A DNA stretch of 64,000 nucleotides. Source: Sipunculus nudus (taxonomy: Eukaryota; Annelida; Sipuncula; Golfingiida; Sipunculidae). A model generated the notes under the pieces. It made no database searches. It had not been told where the DNA came from and saw only the letters and a program-made list of their open reading frames with translations. Shown here one piece after another: positions 1 through 12,795 of the stretch (position 1 is the stretch's first letter; each line of letters opens with the position of its first letter). Location: positions 31,056,008-31,120,007 of the forward strand of contig CM049313.1 in NCBI GenBank assembly GCA_026874595.1. Reading direction: 5' to 3'. The position numbers were made by a program, and so were the translations under genes.

Positions 1-3000
1 CCCTGAGTACAGGGCAGTGAGTTAAACCTGAAGGGATAACCTGAAGGGATGTAGTTTTCCCTGAGTACAGGGCAGTGAGTAAAACCTGATGGGAGCTATT
101 TTTCCCTGAGTACAGTGCAGCAAGTTAAACCTGAAGGGATGTAGTTTTCCCTGAGTTCAGGACAGTGAGTTAAACTTGAAGGGATGTAGTTTTCCCTGAG
201 TACAGGGCAGTGAGTTAAACTTGAAGGGATGTAGTTTTCACTGAGTACAGGGCAGCGAGTTAAACCTGAAGGGATGTAGTTTTCCCTGAGTACAGGGCAG
301 CAAGTTAAACCTGAAGGGATGTAGTTTTCCATGAGTACAGGGCAACAAGTTAAACCTGAAGGCATGTAGGTTTCCATGAGTACAGGGCAGTGAGTTAAAC
401 CTGAAGGGATAACCTGAAGGGATGTAGTTTTCCCTGAGTACAGGGCAGTGAGTAAAACCTGAAGGGAGCTCTTTTTCCCTGAGTACAGTGCAGCAAGTTA
501 AACCTGAAGGGATGTAGTTTTCCCTGAGTTCAGGACAGTGAGTTAAACTTGAAGGGATGTAGTTTTCCCTGAGTACAGGGCAGTGAGTTAAACCTGAAGG
601 GATGTAGTTTTCCCTGAGTACAGGGCAGTGAGTTTAAACTTGAAGGGATGTAGTTTTCACTGAGTACAGGGCAGCGAGTTAAACCTGAAGGGATGTAGTT
701 TTCCCTGAGTACAGGGCAGCAAGTTAAACCTGAAGGGATGTAGTTTTCCATGAGTACAGGGCAGCGAGTCAAACCTGAAGGGATGTAGTTTTCCATGAGT
801 ACAGGGCAGTGAGTTAAACCTGAAGGGATAACCTGAAGGGATGTAGTTTTCCCTGAGTACAGGGCAGTGAGTAAAACCTGAAGGGAGCTATTTTTCCCTG
901 AGTACAGTGCAGCAAGTTAAACTTGAAGGGATGTAGTTTTCCCTGAGTACAGGGCAGTGAGTTAAACCTGAAGGGATGTAGTTTTCCCTGAGTACAGGGC
1001 AGTGAGTTAAACTTGAAGGGATGTAGTTTTCCCTGAGTTCAGGGCAGTGAGTTAAACTTGAAGGGATGTAGTTTTCCCTGAGTACAGGGCAGTGAGTTAA
1101 ACCTGAAGGGATGTAGTTTTCCCCGAGTTCAGGGCAGCGAGTTAAACTTGAAGGAATGTAGTTTTCACTGAGTACAGGGCAGCGAGTTAAACCTGAAGGG
1201 ATGTAGTTTTCCCTGAGTACAGGGCAGTGAGTTAAACCTGAAGGGATGTAGTTTTCCCTGAGTACAGGGCAGTGAGTTAATCTTGAAGGGATGTAGTTTT
1301 CCCTGAGTAAGGGCAGCAAGTTAAACTTGAAGGGATGTAGTTTTCCCTGAGTACAGGGCAGTGAGTTAAACTTGAAGGAATGTAGTTTTCACTGAGTACA
1401 GGGCAGCGAGTTAAACCTGAAGGGATGTAGTTTTCCCTGAGTACAGGGCAGTGAGTTAAACCTGAAGGGATGTAGTTTTCCCTGAGTACAGGGCAGTGAA
1501 TTAATCTTGAAGGGATGTAGTTTTCCCTGAGTAAGGGCAGCAAGTTAAACCTGAAGGGATGTAGTTTTCCCTGAGTACAGTGAAGCAAGTTAAACCTGAA
1601 GGGATGTAGTTTTCCCTGAGTTCAGGGCAGTGAGTTAAACTTGAAGGGATGTAGTTTTCCCTTAGGTACAGGGCAGTGAGTTAAACCTGAAGGGATGTAG
1701 TTTTCACTGAGTACAGGGCAGTGAGTTAAACTTGAAGGGATGTAGTTTTCACTGAGTACAGGGCAGCGAGTTAAACCTGAAGGGATGTAGTTTTCCCTGA
1801 GTACAGGGCAGTGAGTTAATCTTGAAGGGATGTAGTTTTCCCTGAGTAAGGGCAGCGAGTTAAACCTGAAGGGATGTAGTTTTCCCTGAGTACAGGGCAG
1901 TGAGTAAAACCTGAAGGGAGCTATTTTTCCCTGAGTACAGTGCAGCAAGTTAAACTTGAAGGGACGTAGTTTTCCCTGAGTTCAGGGCAGTGAGTTAAAC
2001 TTGAAGGGATGTAGTTTTCACTGAGTACAGGGCAGCGAGTTAAACCTGAAGGGATGTAGTTTTCCCTGAGTACAGGGCAGCAAGTTAAACCTGAAGGGAT
2101 GTAGTTTTCCATGAGTACAGGGCAGCGAGTTAAACCTGAAGGGATGTAGGTTTCCATGAGTACAGGGCAGTGAGTTAAACCTGAAGGGATGTAGTTTTCC
2201 CTGAGTACAGGGCAGTGAGTAAAACCTGAAGGGAGCTACTTTTCCCTGAGTACAGTGCAGCAAGTTAAACCTGAAGGGATGTAGTTTTCCCTGAGTTCAG
2301 GACAGTGAGTTAAACTTGAAGGGATGTAGTTTTCCCTGAGTACAGGGCAGTGAGTTAAACTTGAAGGGATGTAGTTTTCACTGAGTACAGGGCAGCGAGT
2401 TAAACCTGAAGGGATGTAGTTTTCCCTGAGTACAGGGCAGCAAGTTAAACCTGAAGGGATGTAGTTTTCCATGAGTACAGGGCAGCAAGTTAAACCTGAA
2501 GGGATGTAGTTTTCCATGAGTACAGGGCAGTGAGTTAAACCTGAAGGGATGTAGTTTTCCCTGAGTACAGGGCAGTGAGTTAAACTTGAAGGGATGTAGT
2601 TTTCCCTGAGTTCAGGGCAGTGAGTTAAACTTGAAGGGATGTAGTTTTCCCTGAGTACAGGGCAGAGAGTTAAACCTGAAGGGATGTAGTTTTCCCCGAG
2701 TTCAGGGCAGCGAGTTAAACTTGAAGGAATGTAGTTTTCACTGAGTACAGGGCAGCGAGTTAAACCTGAAGGGATGTAGTTTTCCCTGAGTACAGGGCAG
2801 TGAGTTAAACCTGAAGGGATGTAGTTTTCCCTGAGTACAGGGCAGTGAGTTAATCTTGAAGGGATGTAGTTTTCCCTGAGTAAGGGCAGCAAGTTAAACT
2901 TGAAGGGATGTAGTTTTCCCTGAGTACAGGGCAGTGAGTTAAACTTGAAGGAATGTAGTTTTCACTGAGTACAGGGCAGCGAGTTAAACCTGAAGGGATG

Positions 3001-3773
3001 TAGTTTTCCCTGAGTACAGGGCAGTGAGTTAAACCTGAAGGGATGTAGTTTTCCCTGAGTACAGGGCAGTGAGTTAATCTTGAAGGGATGTAGTTTTCCC
3101 TGAGTAAGGGCAGCAAGTTAAACCTGAAGGGATGTAGTTTTCCCTGAGTACAGGGCAGTGAGTAAAACCTGAAGGGATGTAGTTTTCCCTGAGTAAGGGC
3201 AGCGAGTTAAACTTGATGGGATGTAGTTTTCCCTGAGTACAGGGCAGTGAGTAAAACCTGAAGGGAGCTATTTTTCCCTGAGTACAGTGAAGCAAGTTAA
3301 ACCTGAAGGGATGTAGTTTTCCCTGAGTTCAGGGCAGTGAGTTAAACTTGAAGGGATGTAGTTTTCCCTTAGGTACAGGGCAGTGAGTTAAACCTGAAGG
3401 GATGTAGTTTTCCCTGAGTACAGGGCAGTGAGTTAAACTTGAAGGGATGTAGTTTTCAGTGAGTACAGGGCAGCGAGTTAAACCTGAAGGGATGTAGTTT
3501 TCCCTGAGTACAGGGCAGTGAGTTAATCTTGAAGGGATGTAGTTTTCCCTGAGTAAGGGCAGCGAGTTAAACCTGAAGGGATGTAGTTTTCCCTGAGTAC
3601 AGGGCAGTGAGTAAAACCTGAAGGGAGCTATTTTTCCCTGAGTACAGTGCAGCAAGTTAAACTTGAAGGGACGTAGTTTTCCCTGAGTTCAGGGCAGTGA
3701 GTTAAACTTGAAGGGATATAGTTTTCCCTGAGTACAGGGCAGCGAGTTAAACCTGAAGGGATGTAGTTTTCCA
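1..3773. repeat. 45-bp minisatellite array (about 84 units)
   Basis: Tandem repeat built on a unit of the form atgtagttttccctgagtac followed by agggcagtgagttaaacctgaaggg. Unit starts at 931 and 976 give a period of 45 bp. Because 45 is fifteen codons, the minus strand reads a repeating peptide such as ENYIPSGLTHCPVLR. Single-base deletions (gagtaaggg for gagtacaggg, at about 1305, 1529, 2878 and 3102) switch frames, and other frames are open too, so there is no sign of selection for one protein. The array begins before base 1, so its true length is unknown. It ends sharply near 3773 at unique sequence. A 13-bp partial duplication (aacctgaagggat) recurs near 37, 411 and 831. Confidence 0.95.
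888..3670. repeat. higher-order duplication inside the 45-bp array
   Basis: Two blocks share private variants. The truncated unit gagtaaggg lies at 1305 and 1529 and again at 2878 and 3102, both exactly 1573 bp apart. The variant containing cccttaggtaca lies at 1651-1670 and again 1707 bp later. The block at about 888-1545 is therefore copied at about 2461-3118, and the block at about 1575-1960 is copied at about 3282-3667. The 134-bp difference in offset is about three units. A second marker, gggagct, recurs at 91, 464, 883, 1917, 2231, 3263 and 3623. This is the pattern expected from unequal exchange of multi-unit segments. Confidence 0.8.
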
Positions 3774-4147
3774 GGACTCCTGGCCTTGTCAAATAAATAC
3801 CCCTGTATACTCTGTGAACTTGGTTCTCTCACATGTGGTCCTGACATGTCCCTGCAAGGTGTATAGGGTTCTGTTTATTCTGCACACAATGAAATGTCTT
3901 TTCCAGAAATAATCTAAATAATCCTGAATTGTAAAAATAAAACTAGCAAGACAAGGTGCCCTTGTACAAGAAACTATTACCTCTGTATGTTTTCAGGATG
4001 CAAGAAAAAAACTGCTGAATGTAAATTGATACTCCACACCTTCCTGTGATGATCATACTGTTTGAATCATCTTACCAACTCAGGTTTTGTCAGCAATATC
4101 TGATATACTGCTACATTTCTATGGCCCAGTGGCTATTCTGCATCAGG
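3774..4147. other. unique AT-rich spacer
   Basis: Non-repetitive DNA between two minisatellites. I saw no reading frame, RNA gene or regulatory signal that could be supported. Confidence 0.6.
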
Positions 4148-5212
4148 ATGCTGGTAATGTTATACTTCGATCAGACAGTCCTGTTGTATCATGGACAATA
4201 ATGCTGGTTATGAAATACTTCAGACAGCCCAGCTTTATTTTTCTTCTTGGACATTATTGCTGGTAATATTAGTAATACTGATAATGATATACTTCAGACA
4301 GCCCAGTTGTATATTTCTTCATGGATATTATTGCCGGTAATGTTAGTAATACTGGTAATGATATACTTCAGATAGACAGCCCAGTTGTATTTTCTTCTAG
4401 GACATTATTGTTGGTAATGTTAGTAATACTGGTAATGATATACTTCAGATAGACAGCCCAGTTGTATTTTCTTCTTGGACATTATTGCTGGTAATGTTAG
4501 TAATATTGGTAATGATATACTTCAGACAGCCCAGTTGTATATTTCTTCATGGATATTATTGCCGGTAATGTTAGTAATACTGGTAATGATATACTTCAGA
4601 TAGACAGCCCAGTTGTATTTTCTTCTAGGACATTATTGTTGGTAATGTTAGTAATACTGGTAATGATATACTTCAGATAGACAGCCCAGTTGTATTTTCT
4701 TCTTGGACATTATTGCTGGTAATGTTAGTAATATTGGTAATGATATACTTCAGACAACCCAGTTGTATTTTTCTTCATGGATATTATTGCTGGTAATGTT
4801 AGTAATACTGGTAATGATATACTTCAGACAGTTCAGTTGTATTTTCTTCTTGGACATTATTGCTGGTAATGTTAGTAATACTGGTAATGATATACTTCAG
4901 ACAGCCAAGCTTTATTTTTCTTCATGGACATTATTGCTGGTAATGTTAGTAATACTGGTAATGATATACTTCAGACAGCCAAGCTTTATTTTTCTTCATG
5001 GATATTATTGCTGGTAATGTTAGTAATACTGGTAATGATATACTTCAGACAGCCAAGCTTTATTTTTTTTCATGGATATTATTGCTGGGAATGTTTGTAA
5101 TACTGGTAATGATATACTTCAGACAGTCCAGTTGTATTTTATTTTTGGACATTATTGTTGGTAATGTTAGTAATACTGGTATTGATATACTTCAGACAGC
5201 CCAGCTTTTCTA
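4148..5212. repeat. 73-77 bp tandem array with a 228-bp trimer
   Basis: About 13 to 14 units carry ggtaatgttagtaatactgg, then gatatacttcagacagccc, then a T-rich stretch. The anchor gatatacttcaga occurs at 4286, 4360, 4437, 4514, 4588, 4665, 4742, 4816, 4889, 4963, 5037, 5111 and 5184, with spacings of 77, 77 and 74 repeating and then a run of 73-74. The extra bases come from a gata duplication (cagatagacagcc). The region 4323-4778 is two nearly identical copies of a 228-bp three-unit block. The first unit is degenerate. Plus-strand frames of about 100 codons here are shadows of the repeat. Confidence 0.92.
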
Positions 5213-5373
5213 TATGAACTTAAAAAGTCAGATACATGGACCAAAAGACCACCAGGTAAGAGAAACAAATTTATTTAGAGTTAAGTTTTTCAGTGAAGAT
5301 GGTCACTGTGAAGCAAATTGATCTCTGATGTCATCGAGTGTGGCAGTGTTACTTGCCTCATGACCACTAAAGT

Positions 5374-5439
5374 GGTCTTTAAGAAATAAATTGAGCAGGA
5401 ATTCTTGGTCTTTAAGAAATAAATTGAGCAGGAATTCTT
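5374..5439. repeat. perfect 33-bp tandem duplication
   Basis: The segment ggtctttaagaaataaattg plus 13 more bases is present twice back to back (5374-5406 and 5407-5439) without a difference, so the duplication is recent. A nearby shorter duplication (tttgctggtgcttt) lies at about 5766-5798. The surrounding stretch from 5213 to 6112 is otherwise unique and I see no gene in it. Confidence 0.9.
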
Positions 5440-6112
5440 TAACAGGGCAGTCCTTGGCATGTCTAATGTCTATAAATAGACCTAAGGATGGTGGATTGTG
5501 ATGGGTCCTCGTAATTATGAGTGCTGGTTTATTGCCCATGATGGATGTGTGCACGGTGACATGATTAGAAAATGAATGTTATACTCAGGGGATACCGTTA
5601 GTCTGAATAATGCAGATACTACTGGTTTTTAATGTTGTTAATAGCACACAGATAATGGGCAAGCAATGATTCATTATATTTGCTTGGTTAACTGCACACT
5701 CCTGTACAAACATCTGGACATTGTTATATACAAAAAAAGTGATAATATTAAGTATAAAAATTAGTCTTTGCTGGTGCTTTGAGACTTTGCTGGTGCTTTG
5801 GCAATATCAGAGAGAAAAAAGTACTTATAAACATGATTAAGTGATAGTGTTTATTTAGGATTTCGGCAGACTGGGTCATTGATTGTCCAAGTACTGTTTC
5901 TCCTGGGACTGAGGATCAATGTTATATTTGCTGAAACCATGGTCGCTCAAGGCAGTGGTGTAGAGTTAGGGATAATCACATGGATATCATGATCTGTCTC
6001 TAAAATCCTTGCAGTTAAAAAATTGATCATTTATGTCAAGAAATAGTTAATGATGGTAGTTATATGCACACCTTAGTTGCATTTGATTTATCATAAGGCC
6101 ACATTTTTATTA

Positions 6113-6340
6113 GCTCATCTAACAGCAAATAATCAGAGCTATAGTGATCACCCTTTATTCATTGTCCAACTGGTCAGTCATCCATTAACAATTCATAAAT
6201 TGTAATTTTTTGACCTGTTAACTTCTAATTAACATCAAGGTGATTCAGGTCCTGGTGAAATCTCCATGGAAATCCAAAAATAGGTTGAACCAGATTCTGT
6301 GAACTACAAGGCAAAAACATGCTTTTGAACACCTCTGTAA
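6113..6340 (+). mobile_element. decayed 5' end of a family A repeat
   Basis: It begins agctcatctaacagcaaat and continues to agagctatagtgatcac, then reads on as a diverged version of the 41917 copy (cattaacaattcataaattg, ctggtgaaatctccatggaa). The starting palindrome is damaged and the 3' end is not found. It is a truncated, old, non-coding copy. Confidence 0.5.
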
Positions 6341-8404
6341 TGGAACTATACTAAGTTTTATACTATAATGTTGCTTGGTGATGACCCCCCCCCCCCCCCC
6401 CCAAAGCCTGCTACCTTTATTTGTATGTACTGTATTTATGTGTGTATATAGGAAGACCACATGTATAAGACGAGGGTCAGTTTTAGGGCCCAAATTTGGT
6501 TAAAATTATTTTCGACAAACGGAGGTGGCACCCATTAGAATTTGCATATCAGGAGAGTCTTTGTTACAGGGTGTTGACAACTTACTCTCAAATTATTGAA
6601 TTTATTTCAATTAAATATGTCAGACTTCTGCATAATTTTAGGGAGATCATCCCAAACACTCACTGTATACCAGCATCCACATCCACAAGTGGGCTACAGT
6701 AGACAAGTGACAGCGCATGAAACCAAGGCTACCATGATACTCTACATAACCAGGCTTCCTCAATAATTATTCCATGTTTATCTTCCAAAATTATTTTTTT
6801 CTGGCATGTCCACCACATTGTCACAGTCACCAAATTTTCCGACAAAATATATCACATTAGCATAAACGACGTTGGTTAGGTTTGAACTGATTCTGTTGTG
6901 CTGGTGCGGAAGGAAAAACATGGAATTAGGTAATGTCCTAATAGAACTGACTTGAACTCTTTTATTTAACGACATTTAACTGTGTGCGAGTTCATTGCTA
7001 CCGTATAGCAATCAGGGTTTTCATTCAGTTAATATTTTACAGATCATTTCCAAAGAGGGTGTACACACCAAATACCAGGTTCATTTAAAAAATTGTGAGG
7101 AAATTTGTCATGTTTATGTCCCATGGAAACACAGTCCCTTTCTTGAACTTTGTTGACCTTTTATAATACATTCATTTCATGACTTAGTCAAGTACTACAA
7201 GCCTGTCAATCATTGCATTTAGTGTCACCTGAAAAAAGGCCATTTCATATGTATAATTATTATGCGCTACAAGTTGTCATGTATTTGAGGAGCCATGAGC
7301 AAGTCAGTGTATGTCAGCGTGCAAGTCAGTTGACAGTGTCCGCATTCACTGAACTTGTGAACATTTTACGCGGTAAATATGACACCCTGTGAAAAAAATC
7401 ATTCATTCATATTACATGCTACTGGATAGCATATAGCAAAGTTCCCAGCCTGCCTTGCGCAAAGGCTGTTTAACACACACATAAAGCCAGTTCGGACCTT
7501 GTGTACATCGGTGAGCCCCGCAGGCAGTCAGTGGCATTGGACAATAATATCACTGCACACATGTTTCAAGCGTATTGTCAAGATATTTTTTGGCAAAAAA
7601 ATACATTAAAACTTAAACAATTTTAGGATTGGGAATTCCATTTCAGTCTGTCAGTTCTGTGATTCCAACCGTGATCGCAGAAAATCACTAGCTCTACTGT
7701 CAGTAGGGCTTTCATATATTGATTCTGTTAAAATCCCTGTATCAATGCGAAATGGGCAAACCATTTCTTATCAATTATATAACTATGTGCATATCTAAAT
7801 CTGATGCATAAAAGATGGATTCAAACAAAAACAAAGCATTTTAATGTTCTTTATTGGGTGTATATTACCATCATAGGGACATGATCACTGATATTCACGG
7901 CAGCCAGTTCAAACGATGTAAAAATGCTTGACCTTCTTCCTAAAGGACAATTCTGCAGAAATTTGTAATTTTGTTGTGACCACCATAACTTATGAAGTAC
8001 TTCTATAGTTTCCTGGAATTTGAAAACTGGTGACCTGGACCTTTAAGGTTTAATCTGCAGAAATATTGGGTTTTGAAATACTTCATACCTTTAACTTCAA
8101 TTTGATACACAATTTATTTAAACTAGGTTCTCAGATGAGTTGTGACCTGAAGTCAGCTGTGCGTCAGGACCGATGTGTCATGGATCACATTGTGATTGAC
8201 AGGACCAGGTGTGGTGCTGTTTATAATATAATCAGAACCAGCTGTAAATGATCAAATCATGGTCCCAGTTCCAGGAGATCAGGATCATAATATATAGTCC
8301 TGGCTTACAGTCTCTTGTGAGTTTCAGGATAACTTGTCGCTGATTCACATGTAGCATCATGTTATTGCCTTCAATCATTCAGCTGTTATGTGTTCAGTTC
8401 TGAT
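6341..8404. other. gene-free stretch with a C18 run
   Basis: The stretch opens with an uninterrupted run of 18 C at 6385-6402 and is otherwise AT-rich unique sequence. Frames of 60 to 80 codons at 6245-6493 (minus), 6496-6702, 6778-6975 (minus) and 8066-8251 show no domain, codon bias or splice context that I could support. Confidence 0.55.
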
Positions 8405-8710
8405 TTCTGTTCATAACAGATGAAACTCTTAGCAGATTTTCTCTGTTTCCATAACAATTGATGTATGGATGTTTAAAATGAGTGACAGATGCTTTTTTCT
8501 GTCTCAATAACAGCTGGTGTATGGATGTTTAAAATGACTGACAGATGCTTTAGTCTGTCTCCATAACAGATGATGTATGAATTTTTAAAATGATTGACAG
8601 ATAGTTAAGTCTGTCTCTATTACAGTTGATGTATGAATGTTAAAAATGATTGACAGATGGTTTAGTTTTCATTACTGTTGGTGTATAGATATTTTAAATG
8701 ACAGATAGAA
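8405..8710. repeat. 56-bp minisatellite (about 5.5 units)
   Basis: The motif gacagatgctttagtctgtc followed by tccataacagatgatgtatg and tttaaaatgatt recurs. The anchor gacagat is at 8484, 8540, 8596 and 8652 (56-bp steps), with a shortened last step of 48 bp. Units differ by about 10-20 %, making it older than the 45-bp and 55-bp arrays. Confidence 0.88.
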
Positions 8711-10185
8711 GTATGTGTTGGCAGTGTGACAGGTTATTGGGGTGTGGTCCTTATGTGATTGTGTGACTAGCTTTTTTACTGGATCTTATCAACAGTTTAC
8801 TGGTCCTGGGGAACCAGCTCAAAATTCTTCATGCAGGTTGCAGCAAAATCTTTCCAAAATTAAATCATATGGCACAGATACCAGTCTGCCAGAAATCTGT
8901 GTGGGCAGTACCAAAGAATGCTGAAAACAAACTCTGATGTCAGGGTTTAAAAAAAAGGGCAACTAGAGCTAATTGCTGACCAAATATGTAACCAGCACTT
9001 GAAGCCAGGTAATAGCAGCATTAGATCAATGCTGGGAGGTAGATGGCCGTGTTTGAGCTTATTCAGCTCTCACCAGTGGGTTGTTATCTTCCATCTCACA
9101 CCCTACACATTTAGCTCAGATCTGTAAATATTCTATCTAATGGCACACAGCAACAGTGACTTGGATGGTTGCTGAGTCCTCCAGTCTCTGAGACTGCTTG
9201 GACTGTTGAAGCCCCAAGAGGCTGGTTTATACATGTGCACTGTCTGGCACAGTATGTACAGGCTAATACTCGGACATCCTCAGTCAGTGTCAGTTTAATC
9301 AAGTAATGCTTAAGTTAATGCGCAAGTATTGTCATCAACAACTTGGTGACTACCACACCAAGCCTAGAGAATATGGAAGTATTCTTAACAATTGACAACT
9401 TAAATATTTTTTGTTAAGAACTTGCTCTTTTATCTGTTACTTCAGTATATTTTGTTTAACAGCTGACTCCATCACCTGCTGCTTCAGATTGTTTTGTTAT
9501 GTTTAACAGCTGGGGATAACTGCCATACAGCATGAGAAACAAGGCATTAATTTCTGTCCATTTTTTCAAAATTGGTAAATTTATACTTTTATAGTTGTAG
9601 CTTTTTTACTGAAATTTAAACAAAACTGACAAACAGAAAATAAGGAACTAGATTAAAGTATTATAGATGTCTACTTAAGACAGAGCAATTAGCTTATTTT
9701 AGAAATAATCATCATGGTTAGACAGTGCTGGGATTATACTTGATGTAAGGCACTCAGCAGGGTTAGTCACACTATTGTTTCTGCCAGTGTTCCACTATTG
9801 ACTCTGGATCCTGATGACTTTCACATAGTTTTGTGTTATCGCTTCCTTATACTGATGCATAGTACTTGTAGCCTCCAGCCATTCCCGTAGGAAGCCCAGT
9901 ACTTCTATCATTAAGTACCTAAAAGGCATACATTTAGTACCTTAAAAGCATACAAATTGTGCATTAAGCCATTTAAAAAGATTGAAATGATAGCGCAGAT
10001 AGAAGCAGAGCTTCCGCTGGTGAGAGTGATAACTGTGCTAAAGATCAGAGCTGGAGGCCGGGTTAATCAATGCTCACCTGAGTGCTTTTGATTTGATTTA
10101 TGTTATAGGACTTGGAAGATTGCTGGCCACTTCCCAGGTGTAACAGGTCTCATTAGATACCTGTTACATTGAGAAAATCAAATCA
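8711..10185. other. unique stretch, no supported gene
   Basis: Mixed-composition DNA. A minus frame at 9111-9302 is cysteine-rich but has no recognisable fold and no convincing splice or start context. The segment 9995-10080 has GC-richer sequence with weak resemblance to RNA polymerase III boxes (tggtgagagtg, gggttaatcaa), too poor to call. Confidence 0.5.
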
Positions 10186-11210
10186 TTTATCTAACATATA
10201 TCTAACTGTCCCCAAGATCGATCTCATACCAAACTAAAAACTTGGTCACTGTGACTTCATTCCTTTGAGATTTTAAGGAAAAATCTCCATTTCCAATTTA
10301 AAACCCATTGTTACACTTCAAGACTGTCCACTATGAAAACCACTGATGTTGTTTTGTACAAGTTTGGCATAACTATTTCGGCATGTAATTCCTATGTACA
10401 TGCCAGAAATTTGGTCAATATTGCGTATATTTTTGAAGTCATGGGCTCAAACATAATGCACTTTGTCAAAAATAAGGAAATATATTTATTCACTTGACAT
10501 GATAATTGTTCAAGCTAGAGGGCCCATTTCAAGCATATTACTATGTTTAATTTAGTGTTAAATGTATACCCGAAATTAGATCAGAATCTTGTAAACTCTT
10601 TAAAGTTATTTGCATAAAAATAAAATCAGTACCTGAAATTTTGCCTAACTTCTAATATGGCACTTTTTTTCCTGTAAGTATGTTTGATTTATTTTTCACA
10701 GCATGTACACATGAGTATTTAATCTGTTAAATTCAGAAATTTGCAAATAAAAGCTAAAACATTAGGATGGTTATTTAATATTTTTTGGAGGCTCTTTTTT
10801 GTATTCATTTGCAATGTCAAGCTATGCCAGGGTACCTGATTTGCAATGGGTCACTGGGAGAGATCCGCTGCTGTCACAGGTTTACAGTTATTCCCATGTC
10901 ACCTCAACCCCCCCCCCCCCCCCACCCTCCTAACTGTTACTGTTTTGGCTGTATTTCTTTGATTGTAGCACTGTTTTGACTCAAATGTACCAAACTTTTA
11001 ATTATAACTTGAAAAACTTGAAATAGTTAATCAAGGAGTAATCCAGAAGATGCCATGTTGTGGTAATGTAGCATTTTAAAGAAATTAATTTCCTTTTAAA
11101 TAAAAGTGTAGTGAAGTAAATATAATTAAAACCATTATATGCATCATTTGATAATATGTAAGCCAAATTATGAATTCTGAATCAAGTGTTTTTTTCAGAT
11201 ATTTATTGTA

Positions 11211-12162
11211 TCCCCAGACAAAGTCGGGATACTATGTTTTTCAAGCACGGTAGCACCGCCGATGCCGCCTCGGCCGCAGAGATTTCGTTTGGACGCGATA
11301 ACTCAAAAAATATTTTACGGATCTTTACCAAACTTGACATGTGCATAGATATGGGTGAGAGGACAAAGCCTATTTAAAATGGGGTCATGACCTTTACTAG
11401 GAGATTGATCCATTATGGAGGAAAATCACACAAATTCTTAAATATCTCTAAAAATCTTTCCTGGATTGATCCAAAAATCAACTTGACTGAAGATCTAGGA
11501 CAGTGTTGTCAGATACCAGAAACTGGTGGTGCCACCTGTTATCCTTTTCTTGTTTTTGTGCCGTTTAATACAAAATAATGGCACTTAATTTACAGTACTG
11601 TGAGCATTAAGAGTCAAAACTAATGGACAGATTTCTTTTATATTATGCATATATATGGACATGGGTTATGGGATGATGTATATATATATATATTAGGGTC
11701 CTGACCTTTCCTATGAGAGTGGCCTTGACCTTGAATATTGCCATATATGGTGAAAATCACACAAAATCATTAATATCTCAATAATGGATGCATGGATTGG
11801 TCCAAAATCAACTTGACCAAAGATCTTATATAGTAATGTCATGTACCAGAAACTGGTGGTGCCACCTGTTTTCGTGCCATTTAATACCCCCATCATTGCT
11901 ACTTAACAGTAGTGTGAGCATTATAAGTCAAAAACTAATGGACAGATTTCTTTCATATTATGATATACATAGACATGGGTAACAGGGGATGATGTATATT
12001 GAAACTGGGGTCATGACCTTTTCTATAAGTGTGACCTTTTCTATGAGAGTGGTCTGAAATTCTATGCTGCTGAAGATAGGGGGCCTATTCTTAAATGGGG
12101 GGGGGGGGGGGGATTAATTGTCAGGGGATACGATGGCACCTGCGGTGCCAAGAAATATCTAG
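11211..12162 (+). mobile_element. non-autonomous Helitron, family B copy 1
   Basis: The ends fit Helitrons. The element starts TCCCCAGACAAAGTC directly after a host A and ends CTAG (12159-12162) before a host T. A perfect 6-bp stem with a 3-nt loop (GGCACC TGC GGTGCC, 12135-12149) sits 9 nt before the CTAG. The first bases also form an imperfect hairpin, GTATCCCC...GGGATAC. It contains no Rep/helicase frame. The interior has two related blocks of about 328 bp (ctggtggtgccacctgtt at 11524 and 11852) and a G16 run at 12097-12112. It lies inside a family A repeat whose sibling at 38199-38215 lacks the insertion. Confidence 0.72.
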
Positions 12163-12562
12163 TTGTTTTTCAAATTTGTCAAATATATTTTTGTTGTAAA
12201 AAATAAATAAATATATGTGTGCATAATGTTATATGTTATCTGACCAAATTAGGGATAAATTTTGATGCAATTTAGAATTGTGAATAAACTTGTATATTCA
12301 GATGTAAATGATGTATGAAAAAATTGGATGTAACAAAAAAAATGAGGCTCAAATGCAAACATTTGTTCAATATTTTCCTGCCTCAGAAGAATGGGAAAAA
12401 GAGCGATTGGCTTTGTTTTTCAATCTCTGCCTATTTTTAAATATTTAATAATTATGAATAAATTTTTTTTCCTGAAAGAACTGTTGAATTAAATTTCATA
12501 TCCTGTATGTATATGCAGAGGTGTTGTAACTCCCACCATTCCCCTCACCTTTGAGTCACATT

Positions 12563-12795
12563 AGTTATATTGCAACTGTATAAAATTTATTAAATAAATA
12601 AAATTAGTAAAATAAAAAAAATAAGCTCAAATTGAAATATCATATATTATTTTTCTGCCTCAGCAGATTTTATTAGTAATATTGCAACTGTATAAAACTT
12701 ATTAAATAAATAAAATTAGTAAAATAAAAAAATTAAGCTCTTATTGAAATATCATATATTATTTTTCTGCCTCAGCAGATTTTATTTATTAATTT
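12563..12795. repeat. 112-bp tandem duplication
   Basis: The segment ttatattgcaactgtataaa through tctgcctcagcagatttta occurs twice with anchors tgcaactg at 12571 and 12683, a few changes apart. It lies in the 3' part of the interrupted family A copy, whose 38.7 kb sibling has only one copy (attgcaactgtatacatttt). Confidence 0.85.

Noticed and set aside
2236-2892. 218-codon minus-strand frame in the 45-bp array
   Set aside because: Same reason, and several overlapping frames on the same strand are equally open. Copied single-base deletions break the frame.
9995-10080. tRNA-like sequence
   Set aside because: The A-box match fails at a key position and the B-box-like part lacks the invariant bases. 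No cloverleaf could be drawn.
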